A stretch of DNA of 64,000 bases from Gammaproteobacteria bacterium (GTDB taxonomy: Bacteria > Pseudomonadota > Gammaproteobacteria > Steroidobacterales > GCA-2729495). Below are positions 27,717 through 36,917 of this stretch, piece by piece. Where the stretch lies: NCBI GenBank assembly GCA_015709695.1, contig CP054183.1, positions 2,406,992-2,470,991 of the forward strand, in the 5' to 3' direction. Made by a program: the position numbers and the translations under genes. The notes beneath the pieces are model-generated. The model was not told where the DNA came from and searched no databases. It worked only from the letters and a program-made list of their open reading frames with translations. Every line of letters begins with the position of its first letter. Position 1 is the first letter of the stretch.

Positions 27717-29105
27717 ATGGCTACATGTGAATCGTCTGCTGTTTCCGGGCATAGCAGTTCGCAGGCGTCGCTTTCGCATGCTTACTGGTCGGACGCCGCC
27801 AAATTTCTCGTGATCACCGGGTATTTCCTGGTCCTCTCAGCAGCGTATTTCCTTGTCGGATCGCGCGGGCTCTTCAACCTGCAGATATATGCATTCCAGT
27901 TTGATGTCGAGCGATGCATCCTTGCCGTTGCCTTTCTATGCCTTGTTGCATTGGCGCTGCCGTCGAGGACGAACAAAGTATCCGACTACTTCCTCTGGCT
28001 GCATGCAGCCGTACCAATTGTTCCAACGCTCGTCTTCTTTTCCTTTTCAGGCGGCAGCATGCCCTTCCTGGGCCTCGCTATCGGGGCGTTCATCGGCATC
28101 CGATTGCTCACCCTGCCAGGCACGATCCTGGCGATTCCTGGCGTCTGCACCTCATCACCGGAGAGAGCGGTCTGGATCGGTATTCTCATACTGTATGTGC
28201 TGATCATTGCTGGCGGAGACTATTCCTCGATCGACTTTGCACCAGAGAACATCTACCTCAACAGGGCACAGATTGCCGAATCGCAATCAGGTTATTTCGA
28301 GTACCTGCATACCAATCTTGCAAAGGGACTGCTCCCCTTTCTGCTCGTTTTCTACTATGCAAGGAACAGATGGTTCCCGTTTCTCGCGACACTCATCTGC
28401 AGTCTTGGGGTGTTTCTTGTTTCCCAGCATCGCGCGGCGCTGTTCTTCCCCTTGCTGGCGCTGCTGTGCTATGCGGCCACGCGGCGCAGCAAGCGTGCAG
28501 GCGGGGGAAACCTAATCGCAATGCTCACTGTCGTGCTGGCGATCGGCATGGTCTTCACCTTGAGTGACATGACAGTCCTGTTCGGAGACATCATCATCAG
28601 GCGGACTTTCATCGTTCCCGCCGCGCTGAACTTCGAATACTTCAGCTTCTTCAACAACAATCCCTTCACACTGTTTTCCGATTCAAAGCTCTCGCTCGGC
28701 CTGCTGCCGAGGGTCTACCAGGAACAGATCCCCTATCTCATCGGCTATCAGATTGGCCTGCCAGGGGCGCACGCGAATTCGAGCTATCTCGGCTCGGGGT
28801 ATCAGCAGGCTGGCGTAGTTGGTGTGTTGCTGTACGTCCTTGTGATTTCAGCCACCCTGCGAGCACTCGATGGCATCGGCAAACGGATGAACAATCATTG
28901 CTTCGTCTTCGCCGTCTGCGCCCCGTCTTTATTCTGGCTGATTGACTCATCGGATCTGCCGAGCGTGTACGTTACACACGGCCTGCTCCTGGCCACTGCC
29001 ATCCTCTGGTACTGGGCAGGCTACTTGCGGCTTTATTTCGCCGGCCTGGACAGCGCGAGCGATACGCCGAAAACCAGGCCGATCAACCCGCCGGCCGCCA
29101 GGTAG
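27717..29105 (+). CDS. wzy: O-antigen/capsule polymerase, Wzy-like
   Basis: Polytopic membrane protein of 462 residues with about ten to twelve helices and a large periplasmic loop around residues 280-390, the typical topology of Wzy polymerases, whose sequence is poorly conserved. The central stretch SQHRAALFFPLLALLCY and the loop motif GLPGAHANSSYLGSGYQQAG resemble O-antigen polymerase family signatures. AGGACGG precedes the ATG. It is one of the most AT-rich genes in the window. Its last 73 bases overlap the convergent wzz gene. Identity rests on topology and on wzx and wzz next door. Confidence 0.8.
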   Translation: MATCESSAVSGHSSSQASLSHAYWSDAAKFLVITGYFLVLSAAYFLVGSRGLFNLQIYAFQFDVERCILAVAFLCLVALALPSRTNKVSDYFLWLHAAVPIVPTLVFFSFSGGSMPFLGLAIGAFIGIRLLTLPGTILAIPGVCTSSPERAVWIGILILYVLIIAGGDYSSIDFAPENIYLNRAQIAESQSGYFEYLHTNLAKGLLPFLLVFYYARNRWFPFLATLICSLGVFLVSQHRAALFFPLLALLCYAATRRSKRAGGGNLIAMLTVVLAIGMVFTLSDMTVLFGDIIIRRTFIVPAALNFEYFSFFNNNPFTLFSDSKLSLGLLPRVYQEQIPYLIGYQIGLPGAHANSSYLGSGYQQAGVVGVLLYVLVISATLRALDGIGKRMNNHCFVFAVCAPSLFWLIDSSDLPSVYVTHGLLLATAILWYWAGYLRLYFAGLDSASDTPKTRPINPPAAR

Positions 29106-29881
29106 TAGCCGCGCTTTGGTCGCGCAATGTCGTCGGGATCGGGCGGCAAGGCCCGGTCGACCACGCGGAATGCAAACTCTTCCGTCACCGTAGCCAGCAT
29201 CCGGCGGTTCACCTGTGCCTCGAGAAGCCGGGCCAGGTTGGCCCGGGTTTCCAGCTGCGTGGTCCTGGTCAACTCGGCTTCGAGATAGGCCACCGACTCG
29301 TCAGCGCTCTTGATGGCTCGGTCGCGCATCGTTCTGTTGAAGCTGGCCACGAAATCATTCGCGATCGTCGCAGCCTCCGTCGGGTCACTCCAGTCGATCA
29401 TCAGCCTGAACAACCCTGACTTTTTGTCTGGAACGAGCGTACGAACATGCCTGTCAAATCTGACCGCTCCGGACGCCAGTGTCGGCGGTTCAGATGTCCC
29501 AGCCCTCCAGCGAGCCTGCTGGCTGTCCCACCGCTCGGAAAAGAGCTTCGGCAGAAGGCCGGCATCCTGGATGAACTTCTCGGAAAAGCTCCTGGACTGC
29601 ATTACCGCAAGCGACTCTTCCGTGGTCGAGTTCGCCCGGTCAAGCGAAAATCCAGCAAGGCCCGAGAGCGCACCAAGGGCGGGCATCAGCGCGCCATCGA
29701 GGCGCCCGCCACTTTCCGCAGGAATCAGGACCACCGTTGCACGGTAGACCGGCGACACGAAAAAGGAGGCTGCGCCGAAAAGCAGGCTGAACAGCACGAC
29801 AGCGCCAAAAACCCAGTGCAGCCTGCGGAGCAATAGCCGCAGGACTTCATCAAGCCTGATGACGTCATCGTCAATCATCAT
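29033..29881 (-). CDS. wzz: Chain-length determinant protein, Wzz family (no kinase domain)
   Basis: Polysaccharide co-polymerase of 282 residues. The first helix lies at about residues 22-45 after DDDVIRLDEVLRLLLRR, the periplasmic domain starts with FVSPVYRATVVLIPAE and includes a coiled-coil region with VAYLEAELTRTTQLETRANL, and the C-terminal PPDPDDIARPKRGYYLAAGG leads into the second helix, the proline-rich Wzz signature. There is no cytoplasmic tyrosine kinase, so this is the PCP-1 or kinase-less type. The 3' end overlaps wzy by 73 bases tail to tail. It probably sets chain length with wzy. Confidence 0.9.
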   Translation of the reverse strand: MMIDDDVIRLDEVLRLLLRRLHWVFGAVVLFSLLFGAASFFVSPVYRATVVLIPAESGGRLDGALMPALGALSGLAGFSLDRANSTTEESLAVMQSRSFSEKFIQDAGLLPKLFSERWDSQQARWRAGTSEPPTLASGAVRFDRHVRTLVPDKKSGLFRLMIDWSDPTEAATIANDFVASFNRTMRDRAIKSADESVAYLEAELTRTTQLETRANLARLLEAQVNRRMLATVTEEFAFRVVDRALPPDPDDIARPKRGYYLAAGGLIGLVFGVSLALSRPAK

Positions 29882-29957
29882 GGGCGCCTGCCGGCCCTCC
29901 CGCGGATACGAAAGTCACGTTGCAACGAACTGTACAAGCCAGCCTCTAGAAACTGCA

Positions 29958-32639
29958 TCAGAACGAATTCACCGCCGCCACCGCCACCGCCAGGTTGTAG
30001 ATGATGCTGGTGACCGAGGTCCACATCGGCAGCGGCGGCAGGCGCTCGGCGTCCACGGGAACGACGATGGTGTCGCCCGGCTGGATGTTGATGCGGCCGC
30101 TCGGCAGCCAGCGGCTGCTGGAGGCGGCGGCGACCTGGCCGTTGGCACGGATCACGTAGACCCGGCCCTTGTCGGCCTTCTGGGTGAAGCCGCCGCTGAG
30201 GTTGATGTAGTCATCGCGCGCCAGGCCGTCCTGGTAGAGCTGGGAGGTGCTGGTCTGGACCTCGCCGATGACGGTGACCTCCTGCATGCGCCGCGGGATG
30301 CGCAGGCGATCTTCGCCACGCAGGAGGATGTCGTCGGCGGCACCGGGTGCTTCGCGCAGCAGCGCGGGCAGATCGATGGCGAGGCGGCCGACGGGACGGG
30401 TGTTCCGCAACTCGGCGAGCAGGGACTGGCCGGCGGCGAGCGAGCTGGTGCCTGGGGCTTCCTTGCCGGCCTGTGCGGATTGTACGGCGAGCAGGGCGAG
30501 GTCGCGCTCGAGCCGGTCGGCGAGCGTGGCGAGCTGCTGGGCTTCGCGTTCCTTGAGGGCCTGGCGCGTGAACACCGCGCCCGAGGGGAAGGCCTGGTCG
30601 GTGAGCCCGCCTGCCCTGGCGAGGAGCGCGCCGAGGGTCTCGCCACGGCGGATGGGATAGCGGCCGGGGAAGCGGATCTCGCCCTCGAGCGTCACGAACT
30701 CCTGGTCGCCCCACTGCGGCACGCGCCGGATGGTGAGGGTGTCGAAGGGCTGCAGGCGCAGGTCGGCCTTCGGGTCACCGGCCAGCGCCGCGGCGAGGTC
30801 GAGCGTGACCACGCTGGCCTTGCGCACCTGGCCATCGACGACCTGATAGCGCGCGAGTTCCGCTTCACCGCCGAAGGCCGCCTCCGAGAGGCTGCCGCCG
30901 GCGCGCACCAGGTCGCCCACGGTCATGTCCGGCTCGAGGGGATACTCGCCCGGCATGCGCACGCTGCCGCCGATGGACACGATGCCCGCAGGCGCAGCCA
31001 TCGTGCTCTGGCGGCGGAACTCCTCCAGTACCGGGCGCAGCAGCGGCTCGCGGCTGCCTTCCATGTCGAAGACCAGGATCTGGTCGCGCGGCGCCAGCAG
31101 GAGGTCATCGGCGCCCCGGGGACTGCGCAGCGCCCGGGCCAGGCTGACCGAATGCAGTTCGATGCGCCGGTCGGGTAGCAGCTCGCGGCGGACCAGCACG
31201 TAGTCGAGATCGGCATTGGGCTTGAGGGCTTCGACGCTGCTGAGCACCTGGGTGAGGTACATGCCCTTCTGGTACTGGCGCGCGCCGGGCTGGTACACCT
31301 GACCGGCGACGACGATGCTTTCGTTGAGCGTGTCGCGCACGGTCGGGATGCGCAGGACGTCGCCGTTGCGCAGGCGTGTCTCGCGCCCCTCGCGGGTGCC
31401 GAGGTTGACGTTGAGGACCATGCGCCCGCGCGACGGGTCGATGCGCTCGATGGTGGCCACGCCCGGTGCGGCCGACTCGGTGAGCCCGCCACCGAGGTCG
31501 ACGAGGGAACCCGCCGTGGCGGCACCCGCCAGCTCGTAGAGCGCGGGGCGGCGCACCTCGCCGGTGACAGCTGCGGACTCGCCCAGCGGCGGCACGAACA
31601 CCACGTCGCCGGACTGCAGGCGGACGTCGTTGGCGGAGTTCCCGCGCAGCAGCAGGTCATAGAGGTCGAGCGTGCTCACCACCTGGCCGGCGCGCAGCAC
31701 CCGCACACGGCGCAATGAACCGATCGGCTTGATGCCGCCCGCCGCCATCAGGGCGTTGCTGGCCGTGGACAGCCCCCCCACGGTGTACGCACCGGGGTGC
31801 TCCGCATCGCCGGTGATCATGACCTGCAGCGAGCGCAGCCGGCCCATGCCGACGGAAACGCGCGTGCCGATCATCTGCTCGGCGACGCTCGAGACGATGG
31901 CTTCCTGCATCTCCGCGAAGCGCATGCCGGCAACGGCCATCGGCCCGATCTCGGGCAGGCGGATGCGGCCGTCGCGCCCGACCGTGAGCGTGTACAGGCC
32001 CTTGACGTTGCCGAGGAACTGCAGCTCGATGGAGTCGCCCGGGCCGATGGTGTAGTCCGGCGGCACGGGCACGTCGCTGGCCTGGGCAAAGGTCGTCGGC
32101 GCATTGCGGAAGACGTCGTAGCCGAAGGGCTTGAGGGCATCGACGCCCAGCGGCTCGGGCTTGAGCAGGGTCAGCCTGACCTTGATCTGGCTGAAGGCGG
32201 GTTCGCTCTGCAGCAGCGCCGTGGCCTCCTCCGCGGTCAGCCCGGCCAGCGCCACCGGATCCGGCAGCCCGGGTATCCGCAGGCGCCCGTCGCGCTCCAG
32301 CCGGTAGGGATTGGCGGCCAGCGCCCGCGTGACGAGCTCGCGCGCGCTCTCCTCGGCTTTGGCATCCGGCACCAGGGACAGCAACACGGTGTCGCCGGGA
32401 GCGGCGCGGAGGGCATCGCGCACCTCGCCGGTCCTGGGGCGGGTGGTTGCCGGTGTCGTCAGCGGCTGGTCGGCACTGCCGCGCTGGCCGTACTGCTCCA
32501 GCAAGGCCCGTTGCTGCTCCGGCGGCAGCTGGTTGAGCAGCTGCAGCTGCTCCGGCGAGGGCACCTGGGCCATGGCCCGGAACGAGGCAAGGACCAGCAG
32601 TGTGACGATGACCCCAAGCCAGCCCGTTGCAGACTTCAC
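29958..32639 (-). CDS. Long SLBB-domain polysaccharide export protein (Wza-related)
   Basis: Outer-membrane or periplasmic export protein of about 893 residues, more than twice E. coli Wza. A signal peptide (KSATGWLGVIVTLLVLASFR to AMAQ) is followed by a helical segment LLNQLPPEQQRALLEQYG, a poly-export domain (YTIGPGDSIELQFLGNVKG to MVAG-like loops) and a series of SLBB beta-grasp repeats (ITGDAEHPGAYTVGGLST, VTGEVRRPALYELAG, IGGSVRMPGEYPLEPDMTV, LEGEIRFPGRYPIRRGETL, VIGEVQTSTSQLYQDGL). A hydrophobic segment ends the protein. No lipobox is seen. The GTG at 32,639 has GCGGGGA upstream; a GTG at 32,675 is the alternative. It lies 76 bases after the wzz start on the same strand. Confidence 0.88.
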   Translation of the reverse strand: MKSATGWLGVIVTLLVLASFRAMAQVPSPEQLQLLNQLPPEQQRALLEQYGQRGSADQPLTTPATTRPRTGEVRDALRAAPGDTVLLSLVPDAKAEESARELVTRALAANPYRLERDGRLRIPGLPDPVALAGLTAEEATALLQSEPAFSQIKVRLTLLKPEPLGVDALKPFGYDVFRNAPTTFAQASDVPVPPDYTIGPGDSIELQFLGNVKGLYTLTVGRDGRIRLPEIGPMAVAGMRFAEMQEAIVSSVAEQMIGTRVSVGMGRLRSLQVMITGDAEHPGAYTVGGLSTASNALMAAGGIKPIGSLRRVRVLRAGQVVSTLDLYDLLLRGNSANDVRLQSGDVVFVPPLGESAAVTGEVRRPALYELAGAATAGSLVDLGGGLTESAAPGVATIERIDPSRGRMVLNVNLGTREGRETRLRNGDVLRIPTVRDTLNESIVVAGQVYQPGARQYQKGMYLTQVLSSVEALKPNADLDYVLVRRELLPDRRIELHSVSLARALRSPRGADDLLLAPRDQILVFDMEGSREPLLRPVLEEFRRQSTMAAPAGIVSIGGSVRMPGEYPLEPDMTVGDLVRAGGSLSEAAFGGEAELARYQVVDGQVRKASVVTLDLAAALAGDPKADLRLQPFDTLTIRRVPQWGDQEFVTLEGEIRFPGRYPIRRGETLGALLARAGGLTDQAFPSGAVFTRQALKEREAQQLATLADRLERDLALLAVQSAQAGKEAPGTSSLAAGQSLLAELRNTRPVGRLAIDLPALLREAPGAADDILLRGEDRLRIPRRMQEVTVIGEVQTSTSQLYQDGLARDDYINLSGGFTQKADKGRVYVIRANGQVAAASSSRWLPSGRINIQPGDTIVVPVDAERLPPLPMWTSVTSIIYNLAVAVAAVNSF

Positions 32640-32790
32640 GCTACATCCCCGCTGCGACTTCCGACCCGCATGCACGGCCGGTCATGAAGCTGTCGAGCAC
32701 CCGGGCAAAGGTTCGTTAGCCCACCGGCGCGCCCCGGCCTGCGATGGTAATCACTGCTGGTCCGGCCCGCAACGACTGCCAGGCGCTGCG

Positions 32791-34848
32791 CTAGATCCAC
32801 TGCGACCAGTCACGCCGGTTCTCGGCGACGTGGAACAGCGCGGCGATGACGCGCCGGTCGAACTGGCTGCCGGCGCCGCGCATGAGTTCGTCGAGCGCGC
32901 CCTGTATCGAGAGCTGCTGGCGATAGGCGCGCGGGCTGAGGAGCGCGACGAAGGCGTTGGCGACGGCGAGCACCTGGCCGGCGAGCGTGATGCGGTCCCC
33001 GGCGAGGCCGCGCGGGTAGCCGCGGCCGTCTGGGCGCTCCTGCTTCTGCGCGATGATGTCCACGACCGGCCCGTCGAACTGCAGGCCGCGCAGCAGCTCC
33101 AGCCCGTACTCGACATGGCGGTGGAGCAGCTGCTGCTCCTCCGCCGTCAGCGGTCCGTCGCGGCTGAGCAGCTCCGCCGGGATCATGATCTTGCCGATGT
33201 TGGCGAGACTCGCCGCCAGGTTGAGCGTGCTGCGCTCCTGGTCGCTGAAGCCCAGCTCCCGCGCCAGCGCATCGGCCACCTCGGTCATGCGCTGGGCGTG
33301 GTTCGCCGAATAGGGATCGTGCCGGTCGACGACGCTGACCAGCGTCAGCACCAGCCGGCGCAGCATGTCGGTGTTGCGCTCGTTGGCCTGCTGCATCTCC
33401 GTCACGTCGCCCAGCACCAGCAGTATCAGGTCGCCCTCCTCGCCGATGCGGTCCACCGGGATGAAGCTGGCGTGGAAGCTCCGCTGCCGTTCGCCGAGCG
33501 GCCAGTGCAGCAGCCGGTGCGCGGCGCCGCCCTGCTGGCGCACCTGGCCGATGCCGTCGAGGAGCACGGCCTGCACCGGCTGGGGCAGCACCGCCGTCAG
33601 CAGGCCGCCAAGCATGGACTTGATGGTGGTGCCGGCGGCGCTGGCGGCGGCCTGGTTGGCGAACAGCACGCGGTTGTCCGCGGCCACCAGCAGTGTCAGC
33701 ACGTCGAGGCTGTCGGTGATGGTGTGCAGGCGGTCGGTCTGCCGCTGCAGCCGGCCGGCCTTGTCGGCCAGCTCGTCGGCGAGGTGCCGGGCGCGCACGC
33801 CGCTGCCGTGGCGCCAGGCCGCCACCGCCACCGCCGCCACCGAGAACAACAGCAGCGACAACGCCACCAGCAGGAAACGCCGGCGCTCGTCGGCGAGGCT
33901 CAGCGCCTGGCTGGCGTCGACCTGCTGGGCCAGCACCCAGGGCTGGCCGGTGATCGGCCGGCTCACCTGCAGGACACGCTCGCCGCGGTAGTTGTCGAGG
34001 CTGACGAGGCGGCCGGGCATGGTCACCGCCGCCACCTCCGCCAGCTCGGTGCGCGCCAGCGGCAGGCTCCGGCGCAGCGGCCGGGAACCGTCACGGGTCG
34101 GCGACAGCAGCACCACGTCCTCGCCGCGCTTCTCCAGCAGCAGCGATTCGCTCTCCTCGGCGAAGTCGGGGCCGCGGCTCAGCAGCGGATAGAGGTCGGT
34201 GGCGGCGGCGCGGATGGCGAGCAGCACGCCCAGCGGCCGGGCAGCGTCGGCGCCCGCGCCGGATACCGTGGCGATCGGCAGGGCCTGCACCAGCACCGCC
34301 TGGTCCTCGGCATCGGTCATGAGCACGACCACCCGCTGGCCGGCCAGCGCCTGCTGCGCCACGGCCGCGTAGGTGTCGGCCAGCTCGAACAGCCCCGGTG
34401 TCGCCACCAGCGGCCTGAGGCGGCCATCGAGGAGCGCCAGCCCGGCGCTGCGCGGCTGCGGCATGTTGGCGGGCACGCGCGCGGCGCTGCCGGATCCGAA
34501 CCCATCGCGGTCCGCCGCCGCCAGCAGCAGGTTGCGCAGGTAGCCGAGCGAGCCGGCCTCCGCGGCCGCGGGTCCTGCAGCGGGCTCGCCCGCACCGGCG
34601 GCCTGCCACAGGTAGAAGCGCAACGAGGCATTGGCGGCCAGTTCCTCGAGGTTGCGCCGGTCGGTGGCGAGCAGCCGCGCGATGGCATCCGCCTTGGTGT
34701 CGGCCACCAGGCCGAGCCGGGTCTCCCACTGCAGGAGGTCGCGCTGCTTCTCCTCGCCGATGTAGGCATTGATGAGGAAGGCACCGACACCGAGCAGCAG
34801 CGCCAGCAGGGCTGCGGCGGCGGCGACCGAGGCGCGCGGGCTGATCAC
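32791..34848 (-). CDS. Membrane sensor with PAS-like domain and degenerate HD-GYP domain
   Basis: About 685 residues. A membrane helix near the N-terminus, a large periplasmic Cache-like region (to about residue 320), a second helix with LLVALSLLLFSVAAVAVAAW, a PAS-like domain (LHTITDSLDVLTLLVAADN) and a C-terminal HD-GYP-like domain. The GYP signature survives (PDGRGYPRGLAG) and the first His is kept (HAQRM, near 517). The HD dyad is replaced by Ala-Asn (SLANIGKI, near 549-550), the HHER motif by QKQER, and the later Asp by Asn (VANAFVALL). A cyclic di-GMP phosphodiesterase needs these metal ligands, so it is probably a non-catalytic binder. The GTG start overlaps the LapG-like stop by 4 bases. 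Confidence 0.88.
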   Translation of the reverse strand: MISPRASVAAAAALLALLLGVGAFLINAYIGEEKQRDLLQWETRLGLVADTKADAIARLLATDRRNLEELAANASLRFYLWQAAGAGEPAAGPAAAEAGSLGYLRNLLLAAADRDGFGSGSAARVPANMPQPRSAGLALLDGRLRPLVATPGLFELADTYAAVAQQALAGQRVVVLMTDAEDQAVLVQALPIATVSGAGADAARPLGVLLAIRAAATDLYPLLSRGPDFAEESESLLLEKRGEDVVLLSPTRDGSRPLRRSLPLARTELAEVAAVTMPGRLVSLDNYRGERVLQVSRPITGQPWVLAQQVDASQALSLADERRRFLLVALSLLLFSVAAVAVAAWRHGSGVRARHLADELADKAGRLQRQTDRLHTITDSLDVLTLLVAADNRVLFANQAAASAAGTTIKSMLGGLLTAVLPQPVQAVLLDGIGQVRQQGGAAHRLLHWPLGERQRSFHASFIPVDRIGEEGDLILLVLGDVTEMQQANERNTDMLRRLVLTLVSVVDRHDPYSANHAQRMTEVADALARELGFSDQERSTLNLAASLANIGKIMIPAELLSRDGPLTAEEQQLLHRHVEYGLELLRGLQFDGPVVDIIAQKQERPDGRGYPRGLAGDRITLAGQVLAVANAFVALLSPRAYRQQLSIQGALDELMRGAGSQFDRRVIAALFHVAENRRDWSQWI

Positions 34849-35504
34849 CGGCGCGATCCGCCGGCCGGCGTGTGGATCCACCAGCCGTGCTCGTTGATGG
34901 AGTACACGGGCGCGTAGTGCACCACCTGCCGGTGCGGCAGCACGGCGCGCACCTGGTTGTCCAGCACCAGGATGTCATCGCTGCGGCCCACGGCCAGCAC
35001 CGCGTGGGGCGCGCGCAGATTGGTGTCCTGGACGACGACGATGCGCAGGTCGCCATCCGGATAGCCGAGCCAGCGCAGGGAGAAGTACTTGGTGATGGCG
35101 TAGTCCTCGCAATCGCCGCCGTTGCCGAAGAACTCCCGGGGAATGGCCCAGTAGTCCTCGATGCCGTAGTTGTCGATGTCGAGGACGTAGTCCATCTCGT
35201 TGGCGTAGCGGTTGACCTCGCGCAGCTGCTCCGCGGCCGGCCGGCCGCGCAGGCCGCCGAGGAAGGCGAGCCAGCGGCCCATGTGGCAGCGGTTGATGCG
35301 CCGCTCGCCGCAGTCGCCGTCGCGCAGGTTGTCCTTCAGCTGGCGCTCCAGCGCCTGCAACCACTGCGGGAAGGCGGCGATGCCCTCCTGGGGCGCCTGG
35401 TGGTAGCCGAAGAGGTCCGGCGCGAAGGCGCGGGCCGGGCCGGCGATCAGGACCAGTGCCAGGACCGGGAGCGTCCGGGCCGCTGCCCGGCGGAACTGGG
35501 ACAT
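34845..35504 (-). CDS. Transglutaminase-like periplasmic cysteine protease (BTLCP, LapG-like)
   Basis: Predicted periplasmic protease of about 219 residues. The signal peptide (RRAAARTLPVLALVLIAG to ARAF) is followed by the BTLCP domain with all three catalytic residues visible: Cys132 in GNGGDCEDYAI, His167 in APHAVLAV and Asp182 in ILVLDNQ. In Pseudomonas, LapG cuts the LapA adhesin and is held inactive by the cyclic di-GMP receptor LapD. Here the coupled gene encodes a degenerate HD-GYP sensor instead of LapD. No LapA-type giant adhesin is in the window. The ATG at 35,504 is chosen because it sits right before the signal peptide; an earlier ATG at 35,564 would add 20 residues. Confidence 0.9.
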   Translation of the reverse strand: MSQFRRAAARTLPVLALVLIAGPARAFAPDLFGYHQAPQEGIAAFPQWLQALERQLKDNLRDGDCGERRINRCHMGRWLAFLGGLRGRPAAEQLREVNRYANEMDYVLDIDNYGIEDYWAIPREFFGNGGDCEDYAITKYFSLRWLGYPDGDLRIVVVQDTNLRAPHAVLAVGRSDDILVLDNQVRAVLPHRQVVHYAPVYSINEHGWWIHTPAGGSRR

Positions 35505-35510
35505 GTTCGA

Positions 35511-35539
35511 TTGAGCCGCTGCGGGTGACACCGTAGTAT
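35511..35539 (+). promoter_or_regulatory. Sigma-70-type promoter for the Slam-like gene
   Basis: TTGAGC (35,511-35,516) and TAGTAT (35,534-35,539) are separated by 17 bases and lie 33 bases before the start at 35,573, in the divergent gap with the LapG-like gene. Confidence 0.5.
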
Positions 35540-35572
35540 CACGTAGTCTTCGACTCCATAACAACCAACTTT

Positions 35573-36871
35573 ATGAAAAACCAGTCGAGCCGCCCGCTCC
35601 CCCGTCATCACCAGCTGCTGGCGTTGCTGGCACTGCTGCCGTTCATGCTGCCGGCAGGCGCTGCCGCGACCACCGACGACATCCAGGCCCGCTTCGACTC
35701 GGCCCTGCAAGCCATCGACAACGATCACCTGCTGACCGCGCGGCAGACCCTGCAGGACCTGCTGGCCGATAACCCGAGCCTCAACCGCGCGCGCCTGGAA
35801 CTGGCCCGCGTCCACTACCTCACCGAGGATTTCCCCAGGGCCCGGGCCGAGGCGCAGCGTGTCCTCGACGACCCGACGACGCCGCCGCAGGTGCGGGCGA
35901 CGGTGCTGGCCTTCCTCGCGCAGATCGACGCCGACGAGAAGCGCGTCACCCAGCGCCACCAGTGGCGGCCGTCGATCTACGCCGGGCTGATGTACGACTC
36001 CAACGTCAACATCGGGCCGAGCCGCGACATCATCGACATCGGCGGCACCCGCTACACGGTGCTGCCGGGCTCGCAGGAGACCGACGACTTCGCCTGGGTG
36101 GTCAACCCGGCCCTCTCCCACATCTACAACCCCAACCGCCATTTCCAGTCCGGGGAGCACACCGGCAGCTTCATCTGGCAGACCGACGCCAGTGCCTACT
36201 ACCGCGGCTATTTCGATGAGCACGACTTCAACCTCGGCGTGCTGACGCTGCGTACCGGCCCGGCCTGGATCGTGCCGCGCCACTGGCGCGCCACGGTGGG
36301 CCTGCAGGCCGACCAGATCTGGCTCGGCGACGACAGCCTGGCGCTGTTCACCTCGCTGTACCCCGGCATCGTCTGGCAGCTCGGGGAGGACTGGGAGATC
36401 GGCCTCGACGCCGGCCTCACCCATCGCAACTACGATGACCATGCCGACAGCGGCCGCGACGGCTGGGACAAGAAGGCCAACGTCTCGGCCACCCGCTACT
36501 TCGACGGCCGCCGCTGGGCGCTGCAGGGCGGTGTCGGCTACCACGATTTCGACGCCGACGAGGACCGCTTCGGCTACCACGGCCCGGAGGTCTACCTGGG
36601 CGCCATCGCCCAGGCCTGGGACGGCGGCATGGTGTATGGCCGCATCGGCTACACGCTCTACGACTTCGACGGCACCGAGCCGCTGTTCAACACCGGCCGC
36701 GACGACGACGAGTGGCGCTACACGCTGGGGTTCCAGCACGACTTCCGCGAGGGTCTGCTCGGCGGCTGGGCGCTGCAGGGCAGCTGGATCTACACCGACA
36801 ACCGCTCGGACGTGGACATCTACCAGTACGACCGCAACGTCGTCAGCCTCGGCCTCGCGCGGAGTTTCTGA
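35573..36871 (+). CDS. Slam-like outer-membrane translocon (DUF560, type XI secretion)
   Basis: Predicted surface lipoprotein assembly modifier-like protein of 432 residues. A signal peptide (residues 1-31) leads to a short TPR region (ALQAIDNDHLLTARQTLQDL, then LELARVHYLTEDFPRARAEA) and a C-terminal beta-barrel of about 300 residues that starts with IYAGLMYDSNVNIGPSR and ends LGLARSF, with the final Phe typical of BamA substrates. This TPR-plus-14-strand layout is that of Slam proteins, which move TbpB-like cargo across the outer membrane. The next gene encodes a protein that could be such a cargo. A sigma-70-type promoter lies directly upstream. Confidence 0.85.
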   Translation: MKNQSSRPLPRHHQLLALLALLPFMLPAGAAATTDDIQARFDSALQAIDNDHLLTARQTLQDLLADNPSLNRARLELARVHYLTEDFPRARAEAQRVLDDPTTPPQVRATVLAFLAQIDADEKRVTQRHQWRPSIYAGLMYDSNVNIGPSRDIIDIGGTRYTVLPGSQETDDFAWVVNPALSHIYNPNRHFQSGEHTGSFIWQTDASAYYRGYFDEHDFNLGVLTLRTGPAWIVPRHWRATVGLQADQIWLGDDSLALFTSLYPGIVWQLGEDWEIGLDAGLTHRNYDDHADSGRDGWDKKANVSATRYFDGRRWALQGGVGYHDFDADEDRFGYHGPEVYLGAIAQAWDGGMVYGRIGYTLYDFDGTEPLFNTGRDDDEWRYTLGFQHDFREGLLGGWALQGSWIYTDNRSDVDIYQYDRNVVSLGLARSF

Positions 36872-36917
36872 AAACCACGCGATGCTTCGTTAACATATTG
36901 CCGGACACGCTTCACAC

